64,000 nt of DNA from Quillaja saponaria (Eukaryota > Streptophyta > Magnoliopsida > Fabales > Quillajaceae). Position 1 is the stretch's first letter. Every line of letters begins with the position of its first letter. Positions 10,809 through 22,278 of this stretch are shown piece by piece. The notes under the pieces are model-generated. The model saw only the letters and a program-made list of their open reading frames with translations, searched no databases and was not told where the DNA came from. The stretch spans positions 15,195,528-15,259,527 of the forward strand of contig CM055614.1 in the NCBI GenBank assembly GCA_029379385.1, given 5' to 3'. A program made the position numbers and the translations under genes.

Positions 10809-11019
10809 AAGTTGTTTTTTTTTTTTTTTTCAAACCTAAACTTTATTAGGACCTAAGTCAGCCCTGAAAATTTTCTTAAAATAAAAATAAAATAGGAAGG
10901 GACATAAAGCCAAAACTATTGAACAAAAGAATTGGCATTGGAAAAGAAATAAACAAAAATAAATAGGAGAGACTCCCTCCCCTCACAAAATAAAAGAAAC
11001 ATAATTAGATAGGGAGAGT
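10809..11019 (-). mobile_element. 3' end of a poly(A)-tailed retroposon
   Basis: A run of 16 T (10815-10830) is followed by the complement of AATAAA (10842-10847). On the minus strand this reads as a 3' UTR with a polyadenylation signal about 11 nt before an A-tail. It interrupts the copia RT exactly at the tail, as expected for target-primed insertion of a LINE or LINE-mobilised transcript. The body (10848-11019) has no recognisable coding sequence. Confidence 0.55.
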
Positions 11020-12503
11020 TGGTAACTCTCTAAAATAGTCAATTCACTACACTTTTAATTCCTATTTCATTCTAGAATGTTAGTTAAATTAATTGTTTTA
11101 GCTATTCTAGGTTGTTTAGGAGTCTATAGAGTTTTAATATAATTAGGAATAATTTTTATGGTTTTTGTTGTCTAATTTGTTTTAAGTGTCATTGCAGTGT
11201 CCTAATCAAAGAAGAAAAGGAAAAAAGCATTGAAGTTGCAGCGCAAAGGAATATAGCACCGCGTCGCATGAAGGATATTTTGACAAAACAGGCAGAGAGC
11301 TCTGCGCATGTGGTGTGACAATATTGCCCGTGGTGTCGTAAAACCAAAATTTGCATAATAAGTTAGAGAGCTCAGTGCCGCAACACTACATCACTTCATG
11401 CCACGACATCCCTTATGAATGCTGTCCATAATCTAGGCAAAGACCGATGCGCTAAAGTGCTAGAGGATAAGACGACTTCGTAAAGAAGCAGAGAAGATGG
11501 CGCCACAGCGCCCAACATCATGAAGTTGCAGTGTGAACAATTAGAATCCAAAAAGAACTACACAGAGGCTGAGGTGTCACAGTGCCAAGGAAGGGCACGC
11601 CGTACGCCATTACGTACTTTACAGAATTCCTAGTTTAGTTAAACTAGGATTAAAAGGTATGTATAATGAGGTGATGGCTAAAGTCTAGGATATATGAGAG
11701 CTCGTGATAGAAAATCCTAAAGAGCTAGTGAAGACTCGTAAACGTGATGACTTCTAGTATTTTACTCTTTTCTTGTTATTTTCTTATTATGGCTATGTTT
11801 TTGATTTTATTTTTTTTCTATAGTTAGTATGGAGTAGTCGTATTCTAGGGTTGTAATTAAACTCATTTGTAGCTGATGGACCTTAGTTTAGATTTAATGC
11901 ATGCTTTTGATTTCAAATATTTGTGTAGCCTTAATACTATTAATGCTTTTAATTAATTGATCACCAGTTAGATTGATTATGATTTCTAGGATTGACTTGG
12001 AAGAGTCAATTTTGAGAATAGCCTTAGGCAATATAGCTTATGTTTGGATTTTTGTTCTAATTTGGATAATCTAATTTGTTAAAAACATAAGAATACTCTT
12101 TAGCCATAAATAACTAATTGACTCTTAATATGTTTATCTTAGGATAATTCTCATAGGAATATAGGGAATTAGATTAAAGGAAATATACAATTGCTAGACA
12201 TAGGAATATGTTAGTAATTGCTTAAGAAATAAGGGTTAGTATTTGGACTATTACATGAATTGAATTAAGTTAAGGTAAACTTAGGTCAAGTGTAAGGGAT
12301 GTTGTGATCCTAGGTGTTAGTTTAAAATCTTCACCTAATTTGCTTAACAATCTCTGAAATTTGCATTGGCTTGATTAAGATTTGGTTGCATAATATTGAT
12401 AATGAGCTTAGAAAGTAAAACTTTTCCTCGTAGGAAAAATCTCTACTTCTATCTATATTATTTGTTGACGATACGTGCGCTTGCGTAAGTAAAATCCATG
12501 TCA
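11020..12503 (+). mobile_element. Athila-like LTR (element E, 5' LTR)
   Basis: It starts TGGTAACTCTCTAAAATAG, matching the LTR starts of the related copies (TGATAACTCTTG and similar), and ends ATCCATGTCA just before a tRNA-Asp type primer site. Its right half (11870-12470) is a diverged counterpart of the LTRs at 13205-13879, 22279-23294 and 32217-33532, which are on the opposite strand. It contains a relatively GC-rich island at about 11220-11640. Confidence 0.75.
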
Positions 12504-12509
12504 AGTTTT

Positions 12510-12527
12510 TGGCACCGTTACTAGGAA
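12510..12527 (+). other. Primer binding site, tRNA-Asp type (element E)
   Basis: The sequence TGGCACCGTTACTAGGAA is a decayed form of TGGCGCCGTTGCCGGGGA, the primer site typical of plant Athila/Tat elements. It lies 6 bases after the LTR end. Confidence 0.75.
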
Positions 12528-12649
12528 TATATTTACTTTACTTATTAATATCAATGTAAGTGTACTTGATTCCAACTCAAGTTCTTATTTTTATTTGTAG
12601 GTGCTATTGACATTGCATGCAATATATTTGAAACTTGGAACTAGTATTG

Positions 12650-13204
12650 TACAATCTTGAGATCGAAAGAAGTATTCGCAAGCTAAGGAAAAACCAAGTT
12701 TTGAGAAACACTAGTACGATGGCTGACAAACCATAAGCACCCGAAAACAAGGCTTTGAGGGATTATTCTATCCCATTTATGTAAGGCTTTCACTCTAGCA
12801 TACAAAGACCAACTATTGCTGCCAATAATTTTGAAATAAAACTTAACACGATCCAGAGTATACAACAATTTGCACAGTTTGGTGGTCTATCTAGTGACAA
12901 CCCCCATGCTCGACAGTCACATTCTTGGAGCTGTGCAACACATTTAAATATAATGACATCTCTAGTGACGCAGTTTTCCTTAAGATTTTTCCTTTCACAC
13001 TTTGAGATAAGGCAAAAAGTTGGCTATATTCATTGCTTCAAAACTCCATCACAACTTGGTCAGACATGAAACAAAAATTTCTAGCCAAATTATTTCCTTC
13101 TGCCATGAACGCTAAGCTAAGGAATCAACTCAATCATTCTTTAAACAAGACCAAGAATCTCTCTACAAGGCATGGGAGAGATATAAAGACGTGATGTGTA
13201 AATG
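12650..13204 (+). pseudogene. Athila-like gag remnant (element E)
   Basis: The frame reads EIERSIRKLRKNQVL, then (from 12719) MADKP, then RPTIAANNFEIKLNTIQSIQ and QFAQFGGLSSDNPHA. This parallels the minus-strand gag at 22126-21767 (RPTIQANDFQIKPSQIQMIQ). Stops and frameshifts follow, but the capsid core can be traced to about 13190. The frame ends abruptly at 13204, where the LTR of the opposite-strand element A begins, so A probably inserted into E. Confidence 0.75.
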
Positions 13205-13879
13205 TGATAAATATTTTACAAAACGCAAACGCACGTATCGTCCTCAAGTAATATAATGATAATAGAGATCATTCCTATGAGGAGTTTTCAAATATTATGA
13301 TAAGTATTAAAATTAAATATTCCAATTGTATTCAAACAACTGAAATTTAGGTCGATTATGAACTAATTATAAACTAAAAGCAAATTAACACAATGATAAA
13401 TTGGAGATAAACCTAGAACTACAACTTCCCTAAACACTTCACTTGAATTATTATTATCTTGTCTTGCTTAATTATGCCTGTGGTACTTAATCAATTATAA
13501 GAATATTCCAATGTCTTATAAATATATCTCACTTAATCGATTCATTATATTCCTATGTGAATTAAATTAAATAAGTTATTAAGATTGGACCTAATTTGGC
13601 TATACAAGGCATAGAGGTATATTTCTATCCTATACACAAATCAAAGGAATGCAATAAAAGTAAAGAAGGAGTAGAAATAGAGAAAGCTATGGAGGTTGTC
13701 GATCTTTAAGCTTTAATGATCCTTACCCCTCTTGCTTTCTTGCACCTTTGACAAACTCTAATACTCTAGAAAAATTTTGCTAATTTGTGTATTTTGAGTC
13801 CTCAAGGTAGTCTCCCTTTATAGGCTTAAAAACCCTCAATTTCACTTCAATTAGGACTAGGAATCGCACCAGCACCACG
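13205..13879 (-). mobile_element. Element A 3' LTR, inner part (R-U5 side)
   Basis: It starts TGATAAATATTTTACAAA and aligns with 22279 onward, the LTR next to the primer site of the same element. It breaks off at CCACG (13875-13879), where LTR insertion B1 begins, and resumes at 16113. A TATA-like TTTATAGG complement lies near 13815. Confidence 0.75.
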
Positions 13880-14513
13880 TGTAGCACCCCCAAAATTTAT
13901 ACCTAGATTAATTATTAGATAAGTAATTATCTTATGAGTTAAATAGGATTAAAATTTAATTACATACTATTTCATGTACGTATAAACTATATATAAAAAT
14001 ATGTATACACACGTATATAAAAATATGGACACGTGTAGGCATTGGAACAGAGATGGAAAATGCTATATGGTGGTGCTAAAAGAAGAAGAGAAAATAATAA
14101 AATATATCTTGCTAGAAAATGAAATGTGATGGATTAGGTGTAAGAACCATGTTGAAAGAAGAAGATAAATAATAAAATATAGGTTTCTTGCTAGAAAAGG
14201 AAATGTGATGAATTAGGTGTAAGAAGGAAATTAAGTGTGGCAATTTGTAATTAATGAAGGGGCTTGTTGTAAGAAGAAGGAGAAAGGTGGAAAAGTTGTA
14301 ATAATTAGGGGGCATATGGAAGAAAGTTAGGACATTAGGTGGCAAGTAATAATTAAAGAATCTAAACTAGGAAATAGGAGGAAGACAAATGTTAGGAAGA
14401 AAATGCACTTGTCAATTGAGAGAATGATAAGTAAGTGGTTGTAATTTTAGAGAACTAAAAGGGTAAAATAGGAAATGAAACTTTCTCCTAAATCCTAATA
14501 CTTGGCCGTGCAC

Positions 14514-14523
14514 TATAAATAGG
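14514..14523 (+). promoter_or_regulatory. LTR TATA box (B1)
   Basis: The sequence TATAAATAGG lies in the conserved context GGCC(G/A)TGCACTATAAATAG, also seen at 24154, 28072 and, altered, 29310. It marks the family B LTR promoter. Confidence 0.7.
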
Positions 14524-14724
14524 AGGGAGGGGGGGGGGGGGGTAGTGATTGAAAAGGCATAGGAAAAGGTGGAGAAAAGTGTCATGATTATGTTGCACAA
14601 ACTATGACATGATTAATGAGAAAATGAGATATGTGTAACCAAAGAAAATAAAAGGTGTGGAATTTGCATGGTTTTAGCATGTGTAGTTTGTCTTGAATTA
14701 TGTTGCACAAACTATATAATGGAT

Positions 14725-15030
14725 CTTATCTAGAGATGGTACAATAAAGTGCTAGAAGTCTTGCAGGGCGATGTCTCATGAGATGGCACTGAGATGTGCT
14801 GTAAGTCTTGAAAGGCAATGCCTTATGAGATGGTATCATAAGGTGCCATAAGTCTAGAGATGATGTCTCTTGGATGGATCCATATCTAGAAGAGGTGGTA
14901 CAATGATGTGCTGAAAGTCTTGCAGGGTGATGTCTCATAAGATGGCACTGAGATGTGCTATAAGTCTTGAAGGGCAATGTCTCATGAGATGGTACGATAA
15001 TATGCCATAAGTCTAGAGATGATGTCTCGA
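14725..15030 (+). repeat. Internal repeats of family B LTR (downstream of TATA)
   Basis: A ~45 bp motif (GATGGTACAATAAAGTGC, then AAGTCT, then GATGTCTCATGA) recurs about six times, arranged as two ~160 bp higher-order units. The equivalent blocks are 24590-24840 and 28470-28745. Confidence 0.75.
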
Positions 15031-16112
15031 TTTGCATATTGGCAAGAAAGGTCTACAATAGAAAATGAGGAAGATGAATGCTTTTGGGAAACTTAAAGGA
15101 AATAAGGAAAAAGGCTAACTTGCATTGCATATTCTTATATTTCTAAAATTGCCATTAAGAAGCCTTCGTTGTCATGTATGAATGTTTGTTGAGGTTTGAC
15201 TCACTTTCTTTCATGTTAATGTGCAAATTAATTAGTACCATAGATGTGTATTGTTTTCCTTGGAGAAAAGCATGGTCTATATAATGGGAAAAGATGGTAA
15301 GTGGTTGATTATTGAGAGAGGAATGGTCATATAAAAGCCCTTATTGTATAATTTGGTAACTAGAGTTTTGACTTAGAGTTAGTGTCTTAGGAGGAAGCTT
15401 ATTAGTATGTCTTTTTTGGTCAAAACCATACATGTATATAAATAAGTAGTAAATGGATGTACCATGACTTTGTAACCTTTGTGTTCAATTCGGCTAGGCA
15501 ATTTCTTAAGAGAAAGAAAGGGTCAATTAACTATAGGATAAATAAAACTAATGGTAGAATCCATGATAGGAAGAATTGGCTAAAATGTCTAGTACTAACT
15601 GGCCGTAAGAGTCTAAAATTGGATAAATAAAATCAATAGTAACCTTAATAGGTAATTTGGTATGTAGTCTTGATAAGAAAGTATCAACAAGGTTGTAATT
15701 AAATTAGGATGTAAAGGAAATCTAAGTCTTAGGTGTAGTCGAGAAAGGAGATAGAAAAAATAAAGATGAAAGGCTAGGAGTTACTAAGAAATTAGGAATC
15801 TAAGTCTTGAATAAGGTAATTGATGTAATATGAAAAATTAAATATCACTTAATAAGAGTAGCTTAAATTCGGTCAAGGAAGAAAATGGAAAGAAACTTGG
15901 TAAACGGGATTTAATGCATTCAGCCATGAAAAATTGAAAAAGGAAAAAGAAAAATTTAAGTGAAGCAATGGTCTAGGGTGGTTTAAGAATTTGAAGTATA
16001 AAAGGAAGATTTTAGTATCTTAGATAATTAAGGGTTAATTACAAATTAATTTAAACTTTAAGATATTAAGTAACTTCAGTATAGGATTAGGAAAGTAGGG
16101 TGTCACACCACG

Positions 16113-16160
16113 ACATCAAAAATAGATGGAACTGGGCAAGTTGGTAGTGGCTTGGGCACC
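16113..16160 (-). mobile_element. Element A 3' LTR, middle part between two insertions
   Basis: A 48 bp strip of the Athila-like LTR lies between B1 and C (GGGCAAGTTGGTAGTGG near its end). It matches the LTR sequence just inside 23294. Confidence 0.75.
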
Positions 16161-16165
16161 CTGGC

Positions 16166-18935
16166 TATAACACCCCTAGAAATTTCATCTGGTTTAATTA
16201 GACTAAGCATGTGTTACTTACGACTAAACATGTAAGTTCTAAAGGTTTAGTTTAATTTATGAATTCGGTAGAATATTTCATGCATCTGTTTTATGCAATT
16301 AATTTAGAGAATTTTAAGGTAAATTTCTAAATATGAAAAGTGTGACATCATCATTTAGTTTGTTTAGTTAGGATTGAAAGATGGATTCATCATCAAATGA
16401 CATCATCATATGACATCATCATTACCAATTATAGAAACATGTAAATATGGAACTAATTGGTTAGGGAATTGTTAGAATAGAACAAGGAAAAAACCAAACT
16501 AGGAGAAAATCATAGCCAAAACATTAGGGAGGAAGGAAATGAGGTTGTGAATGCATTAAATGGACTTATATAGGTGGAAAGTTAGTATTTAATGAAAGAG
16601 GTAAGGTGTAATGGATATGTGAGAAATAAGTGTATAGGTGGCCATACATGTGTAAGAGAACTAGGAGAAAACTAAGAGAAACTAGCCATGTGTAAAGAGT
16701 CATGCACACTTGTAGTAAAATGAATGAAGAATGTAAAGTAAGAATGATTAAGGTCATTAATGAAGTAGAAGCCAAATGGTTAATTTTATTTAACAAAACT
16801 GATCATGCACCAATACACACACACACACTCCTTTGCAAACCATAAACACATCCAAGCTAAAGGACAAACCAAAAACTCAAACACACACCCTAAGACCAAA
16901 ACCATAACCTAGAGGAAAGAGAGCAAAACCATAGACAAGAGGAAGAAGGAAAAGGAAACCATAGACCAAGGAAGAAAAAGAGGAATACATAAGCTTAAGG
17001 GAGGAAGGAACAAAACCGAGAGCAAGAAAGAAGGAGGGGAAAACCAAATAATGAAAAGAGGAAGGAGGAGGCATAAGAAAGAAAGAAGGAAAGAAAAAAC
17101 AAAAAAAACTAAGGGTACTACACAAGTATTCATGCATTCCTTTGCCTACTTCTTTGCTTTGCAAGTTTATTTCTTGTTACTCTTATATTCTCGTGCTACT
17201 CTTATATCCTTCATGCATATGAAATGGAAAATTAGGAAATGATTCCCTTTTAGGAAATTTAAAGGAAATGAGGAAAGGGATAAATGATTCTAGTAACTTG
17301 TCTTAAGTTCATGTTGGCCGAAGTTCCCAGGCATCCATAAAGATGCTCAAACCATAGTATAGATCCTAATATTGAGAGGTGGTGACATGTATATGAGAGG
17401 TTGGTATCCATAGTACATCAAAGTCCTTGTAATGCATCCTCGGGTTTGCAGAAACAATTCAAGAAGGTTACTAAGGAGTGGAAAAGAGGAAAAGGATGAA
17501 TTTTGCATATTCTTATTTTAAAACTACCATCAACAATCATTCGTTGTTTATATGTGAATACTTATTGAGGTTTGATTAACTTTTCTTCAATCTTGATGTG
17601 CAGGATAATTAAGCATCAATGGAAGTGTACATTATTCAAAGTACTTTTGTGCTTTGCTTATCCTTGGAGGAGGGTGTAGTGTATGTGATAGAGAAATGGC
17701 AAATAGTTTATTGGTGGTATGTGGAGGGTGATAAGGATAGCCCTCTTAGGGCTATTTATTTGACTCCACCATCCTAGATGGAAAATGGCCAGGCAATTTT
17801 GAAGTAGTGGCCGTTGGGTCTTAGGAGGATCAAGGAAAAATTTAGTGATGGCCATAGTATGTAAATATGTAATTAGTTTGGACTCATGCTAGATGTCTAA
17901 AGGGAGTCTTGTAAAATATATGTAAAAGCTCCTTTTTGGTCCAAACATAGTAAGTAATCCATGTAAATAATGTAAATTGTGTAATGAACTCGAAGGCCAA
18001 GCCTCTTTTGTAAAACCTTGAATGTCCATGAATTCCATTTGGCCAAGAAGAAACTCTTATGGGAAATAGATGTAGAAATTGGCCAAGTATGTCTTTAGGC
18101 AAGAGAGTGTTGAATTCGACTAAGGCAAGTAGTAAGGAGGAAAATTAAATAAGGAAAAATGAAACAAATGATAAAATATGGAATAGAATGGATTGATTAA
18201 AGAACATAGTACTATTTGGCCAAGGACTAAAATTAAGTAAGGAATATAAATAGCAGCTTCAATGGGTAATTTGACATGTAATTTTAACAAGTTGGTAATG
18301 AAAAAGAACTTAGTGAATTAAGAACATAGAGGTTGTGAATTAATTCTAGCTTAATAAGCTTCTAACCAATTTTAATCTAGTGAATTAATAAAGGATTACA
18401 AATGTAAGGATGGGAATTAATAAAGAATTAGGAACATGACTTAATTTAAATAGTAAATATGAATTAAATTAAGATAATAAGTTAAGAATCAAAGAAATAT
18501 AAGGCTATGAATTAATTAAGTTTAAGGAATTGGTAACTTAATTAGAAATTCAAGTTAGTATAAGTTGAGTCATGAAGGAAATAAATTAGCTAAGGAAATT
18601 AATTAAAGAAATTTCTTGTAGCAAGTGAAAATAATATACAAGGTAACTATTTTAAGAAAGATTAAAGAAGTTGGTTTAATATGTTATCTTAGTAAAGAAT
18701 AAATTATCATTTCACTAACTCTAGGTAAATTCGGCCTAAGAAGGAAATGAACGAAATGTTAGTAATTTAATTAAGTAATTCGGTTTCTAGTAGAATAAAA
18801 GAAAAAGAAAAATTTTGAATTGGAAGAATAAAGGAAATCTTAGTCTCTTTGATTATTAATAAGTAATCACTATTTAAGTAAGACATTAAGACATGAACTA
18901 AATTAAGTCTAGGTTTAAGGAAGTAACATGTTACA
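16166..18935 (+). mobile_element. Solo LTR C with 5-bp target duplication
   Basis: It begins TATAACACCC (an expected TG changed to TA) and ends ACATGTTACA. It is flanked by CTGGC on both sides (16161-16165 and 18936-18940). At 2770 bp it is longer than the family B LTRs. It shares a tail module with them (around 17500-17640: ...TTCGTTG..., GTTTATATGTGAATAC, TTGATGTGCAG) but differs in the first half. An (AC)n run lies at about 16814-16828. A purine-rich stretch at 16900-17110 gives spurious ORFs. It contains no internal coding region. Confidence 0.8.
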
Positions 18936-19012
18936 CTGGCACCCTTGTTTTAACACCTAGGTGCAAGGAAGTAACATGTTACACTGGCACCCTTGTTTTA
19001 ACACCTAGGTGC
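18917..19012. repeat. Perfect 48-bp tandem duplication across an LTR boundary
   Basis: 18917-18964 and 18965-19012 are identical. The unit spans the end of LTR C, its target duplication CTGGC and the adjoining Athila-like LTR, so it arose after C inserted. Confidence 0.9.
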
Positions 19013-19332
19013 TCACCTGGTTTCATCCTAGTGCCTTAGGCAGATCCTCTTGTCTTGTGCATTTTGAGTGTTTTAGCTTCTAATTTGATCTCTAATGGGA
19101 CTCTTTCTTATATTATACCTTCTAAATACTAAGACTAAGTTAATACAAGTTAGAACTCCTATAAAATACCTAAATCCTAATCCTAAAACAACTAGGAATC
19201 AACATCCTAATATAATATGGACTTCACTAGGAATTCTACTAAAACTAAGGAAAAAGCAACTAAAACTCTAGAACATAGCTAAATTATTATTAGTAAAAAA
19301 ATGTAAAATAACTATTTTTCTAAGAGTTATCA
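18941..19332 (-). mobile_element. Element A 3' LTR, outer part (U3 start)
   Basis: On the minus strand this is the LTR start, TGATAACTCTTAG at 19332 and leftward. It aligns with the outer part of the intact LTR at 32217-33532 (CAACATCCTAATATAATA in both). Directly to its right is the polypurine tract of element A. Confidence 0.8.
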
Positions 19333-19345
19333 CACCCCCAAACTT
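19333..19345 (-). other. Polypurine tract of element A
   Basis: The minus strand reads AAGTTTGGGGGTG directly before the LTR start TGATAAC. This is the plus-strand DNA primer of the retroelement; D has the same arrangement at 50845-50857. Confidence 0.75.
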
Positions 19346-20483
19346 AAGGTTTTGCTAGTCCTCGAGGAAAAGAAAACTAAAAACACAAACAAAAACTAAT
19401 ATGCATCATATTAATATAACGAAATCCCAACATGCTCTCAAAAGTTTCACATGAACTTAACTAAATGTCAACCATAAGTATCACTCAAATTCATGATTCA
19501 ATTTAAAAGCAACTTTTTGTTATCGATATTAATCATATAAGTGCACGTATCATTAACTAGTAATATAGTAAAAAAGTATAGTGTCAAACCTACGAGGAAT
19601 TGCAACTGATATCTAGCTATGTACTAAAATTAACACAATCCTAACTTTATCTAAACAAATAAATTAGGGTTGAAAAACTAATCTAATGTAAACCTAACTG
19701 TCCTTGCTCCTTGCACTCTTGATTTCCTCTTAATCACCAGAACTTCTTAGATCAAGTATGTGTTTTGATTTCCCTATATAAATCTCTTTAAAACCCTAAA
19801 AAAGAGTTCAACTTAGACTAGGAATTGATCCGGTGCCACAGTACTGGAATGATCAACATACTTAAAAGTAAAAGTTCAAAACTGGAATTTAAAAGAATGG
19901 TTAGGCAAAAAAATTTGTGGGTGTCAAAGAAAAGGCAATGTTAGGTTCAATGGGATAACTAAGGATATATAATAAAACAAGGTAAGCTTGAAAGGCTCAA
20001 ATGGTCCAAAAATGGCCTAAATTATGTCCCTAACTTAGCTTTATCTAAGATTTCACCTCAAGAGAGAATCAAACACATTTAGAAGGTTCATAACTGAATA
20101 TGAACTTCCTAAATGTAAAAGTATCTAAATAAGCAAAACAAACCCTAAAAAAAAGATCAAGTGCATCATATGTGTTGGAAATCACATCCTACAATGCTAC
20201 TAACTCAAAAATTTAACATGAATGTCAAGAACACGTGAAAAATAACTTGTTATCATAGGATGAGGGATTTCATCATTAAAGAATAATAACATCATGGCTA
20301 ACTAAACAACCTAAAAACTACAAGCACCTAACATTAAAACAAAACAACTAAAAACCAAAAACTCTCAAACTTAAGAAAAACATTCTCCTCAATGTTAAAG
20401 ATATTCAAAATGAATAAGGTTAGAAATACTCCCTAGCATTTAAGCAAAGTATATAGAACATAATTCCTTATCCAATTTGTGTT
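19346..20483 (-). mobile_element. Element A 3' non-coding region with an embedded LTR fragment
   Basis: It matches the 3' internal region of element D (about 50860-52200), for example around 19420-19500 and 19847-20300. Between them, 19538-19846 is a fragment of an Athila-type LTR, minus orientation, that replaces about 500 bp of the expected internal sequence. No pol is present. Confidence 0.65.
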
Positions 20484-22140
20484 TTAAGTCCAATGCTTTT
20501 GAAATATTGTGAACAACAACAAGTTACTGCTTGCTCCTAAATCACATAAAGCTCTACCACTAAAGGACGTGCTAATAGAAATTGGTATGTTGAAACTACC
20601 CAGATCATTGAACTTTAGTGGTAGCTTTTTTTTGGAGGATAGCACTACACTCTTCAATTCAAGCAATAGGTTTATGGTCCTCTATTTTGTGCTTCTTAGA
20701 CAAGATGTCTTTTATAAACTTGACATACGTAGGCATTTGTTCAAGAGCTTCGATAAAAGGAATATTGATGTGAAGCTTCTTGAATACCTCCAAAAAAAAT
20801 TTAAATTTTCTCATCAAGCTTTGCCTTTTGAAGGTGTTGAGGAAAGGTAGAGGTGGGTATGTAGAAGTGTTTTTTTTGAGAGCTTGAGCCTTCTCTTTAC
20901 TACTCACAATTACCTCCTTATCTTGCTTAGATGGAATTTCAGTTTGCTTAGGAGGTTCTTCTACTTTTTTACCACCCCTTAAAGTGATGGCTTTGCAATG
21001 CTCCAAGTTAGGATTCTCCCCTTCTTGGATTTGGTTTGGTATCACTTGGTAGAGAACTTTGAGGACAGCTCCATGTGGATAAGTTGGTTTCGCTTCATTT
21101 GGTTGCCCTTCATTACTCCAAGAGAAATTTATGTGGTTTCTTCCTCCCGGATTATAGGTGTTGGAGTATGTGTTAACTTGCTGCCTATTGTAATTACCCA
21201 AGTAATTTACAGCTTCATGGTTGTTTGGGCACAAATTTCTTGCATGTACATCCCCATAAATCTCACAAGCCATAGCTTAGGTACTATTTTGTTGTGCTCT
21301 AAGGGTGCCAAATTTATTTATTTTTTGATAAGACAGCCATTTGTGCAGTTAATGCACTAATGGCATCCAACTCATGAATTCCAACCACTTTCCGAGTTGA
21401 CAACCTTTCAAAAGGCCATTAATTATTATTGGCAACCATCTCCTCTAATAATTCAAATGACTCATCAATGGATTTTTCCATTAAAGCTCCACCTGCAGTT
21501 GCATATATTATTGTCCTTGTTTGACTCACTAAGCCGTTATAGAATGTATGGACTTGTAGCCACTTTGGTAGAGCATGACAAGGACATCTTCTAAGAAGCT
21601 CCTTAAATCTTTTCCATGCTTCATAAAGAGACACTAAATCAAGTTGCGCGAATGAAGTAATTTCATTCAACAACTTGGCTATTTTGGCTAGCGAAAAGAA
21701 TTTGGCTAAAAAATTTTAGGCCAATTCTTCCCACATTGTAATAGAGTTGTAAGGGAGTGCAAGCAGCTAGCTCTTTGCCTTTTCTCGGAGTGAGAAATGA
21801 AAGAGACGCAACTTTAATGCTTCATCCGAAACTTTGTTGATCTTGAAAGTGTCACAAAGCTCTAAGAAGCTTATAAGGAGGGAGTTTGGATCATTGTTAG
21901 GAAATCCAGCAAATTGCACCATCTGCTGAATCATTTGGATTTGGCTGGGCTTGATTTGAAAATCATTGGCTTGGATTGTCGGCCTTAGTATGCCTATGTG
22001 AAGTTCTTGCATAAGAGGTGTTGCATAGTTCCACAAGAACTTAGGTTCTTGATCATTAGCCATTGCTTGAAGTTTTGGTTTGATGCTTGTTGGTTCTCCT
22101 TTCGAAGTTTCTATATGTACTATCAATCTCGGGATTCAAA
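20484..22140 (-). pseudogene. Athila-like gag-protease remnant (element A)
   Basis: From right to left: capsid N-terminus (22126-21767: RPTIQANDFQIKPSQIQMIQ, SLREKAKS), a frameshift, then the capsid core (21673-21419: SLYEAWKRFKELLRRCPCHA, YNGLVSQTRTI, GGALMEKSIDE). A spacer follows with NLEHCKAITLRGGKKVEEPP (21273-20659) and KKLHINIPFIEALEQMPTYV. The protease is last (20666-20484: GRALCDLGASSNLL), where DLGAS replaces the usual D-x-G aspartic site order of this family. It stops part-way into the protease. The RT, RNase H and integrase expected next are missing; 3' non-coding sequence follows directly. Several stops and frameshifts leave no complete product. Confidence 0.9.
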
Positions 22141-22255
22141 GGCACAAGCTCCAAGCTTTTAGTTCTTTGACACACAATCAAGTGTACCTAAAAATAAAAA
22201 GTTTGAATTAAAATTAGAACTAGTTGGTATTAATATAAACAAATATAAGAATAAC

Positions 22256-22273
22256 TCCCGGGCAACGGCATCA
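22256..22273 (-). other. Primer binding site, tRNA-Asp type (element A)
   Basis: The minus strand reads TGATGCCGTTGCCCGGGA, close to TGGCGCCGTTGCCGGGGA. It lies 5 bases inside the LTR edge at 22279 and fixes the 5' end of element A on the right. Confidence 0.8.
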
Positions 22274-22278
22274 AAAAC

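Larger units (their letters stand above)
13880..16107 (+). mobile_element. Solo LTR of gypsy family B (B1) with 5-bp target duplication
   Basis: It begins TGTAGCACCC and ends GGGTGTCACA, an imperfect 10-bp inverted terminal repeat with TG...CA ends. It is flanked by CCACG on both sides (13875-13879 and 16108-16112). Length is 2228 bp, against 2200 bp for the related 5' LTR at 23295-25494. A TATA box (TATAAATAGG, 14514-14523) fixes plus orientation. It is followed by a 14-15 base G-run at about 14528-14542. A two-unit repeat lies at 14725-15030. No internal region is present, which fits LTR-LTR recombination. Conceptual ORFs inside are repeat artefacts. Confidence 0.85.

Noticed and set aside
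14726..15037. Minus-strand ORF with repeated SLDLWH and SQCHLMRH blocks; similar at 24635-24850
   Set aside because: Antisense of the ~45 bp repeats downstream of the LTR TATA box; repeat artefact.
20998..21360. Plus-strand ORFs at 20509-20850, 20998-21360 and 21397-21594
   Set aside because: Antisense shadows of the Athila-like gag-protease on the minus strand.
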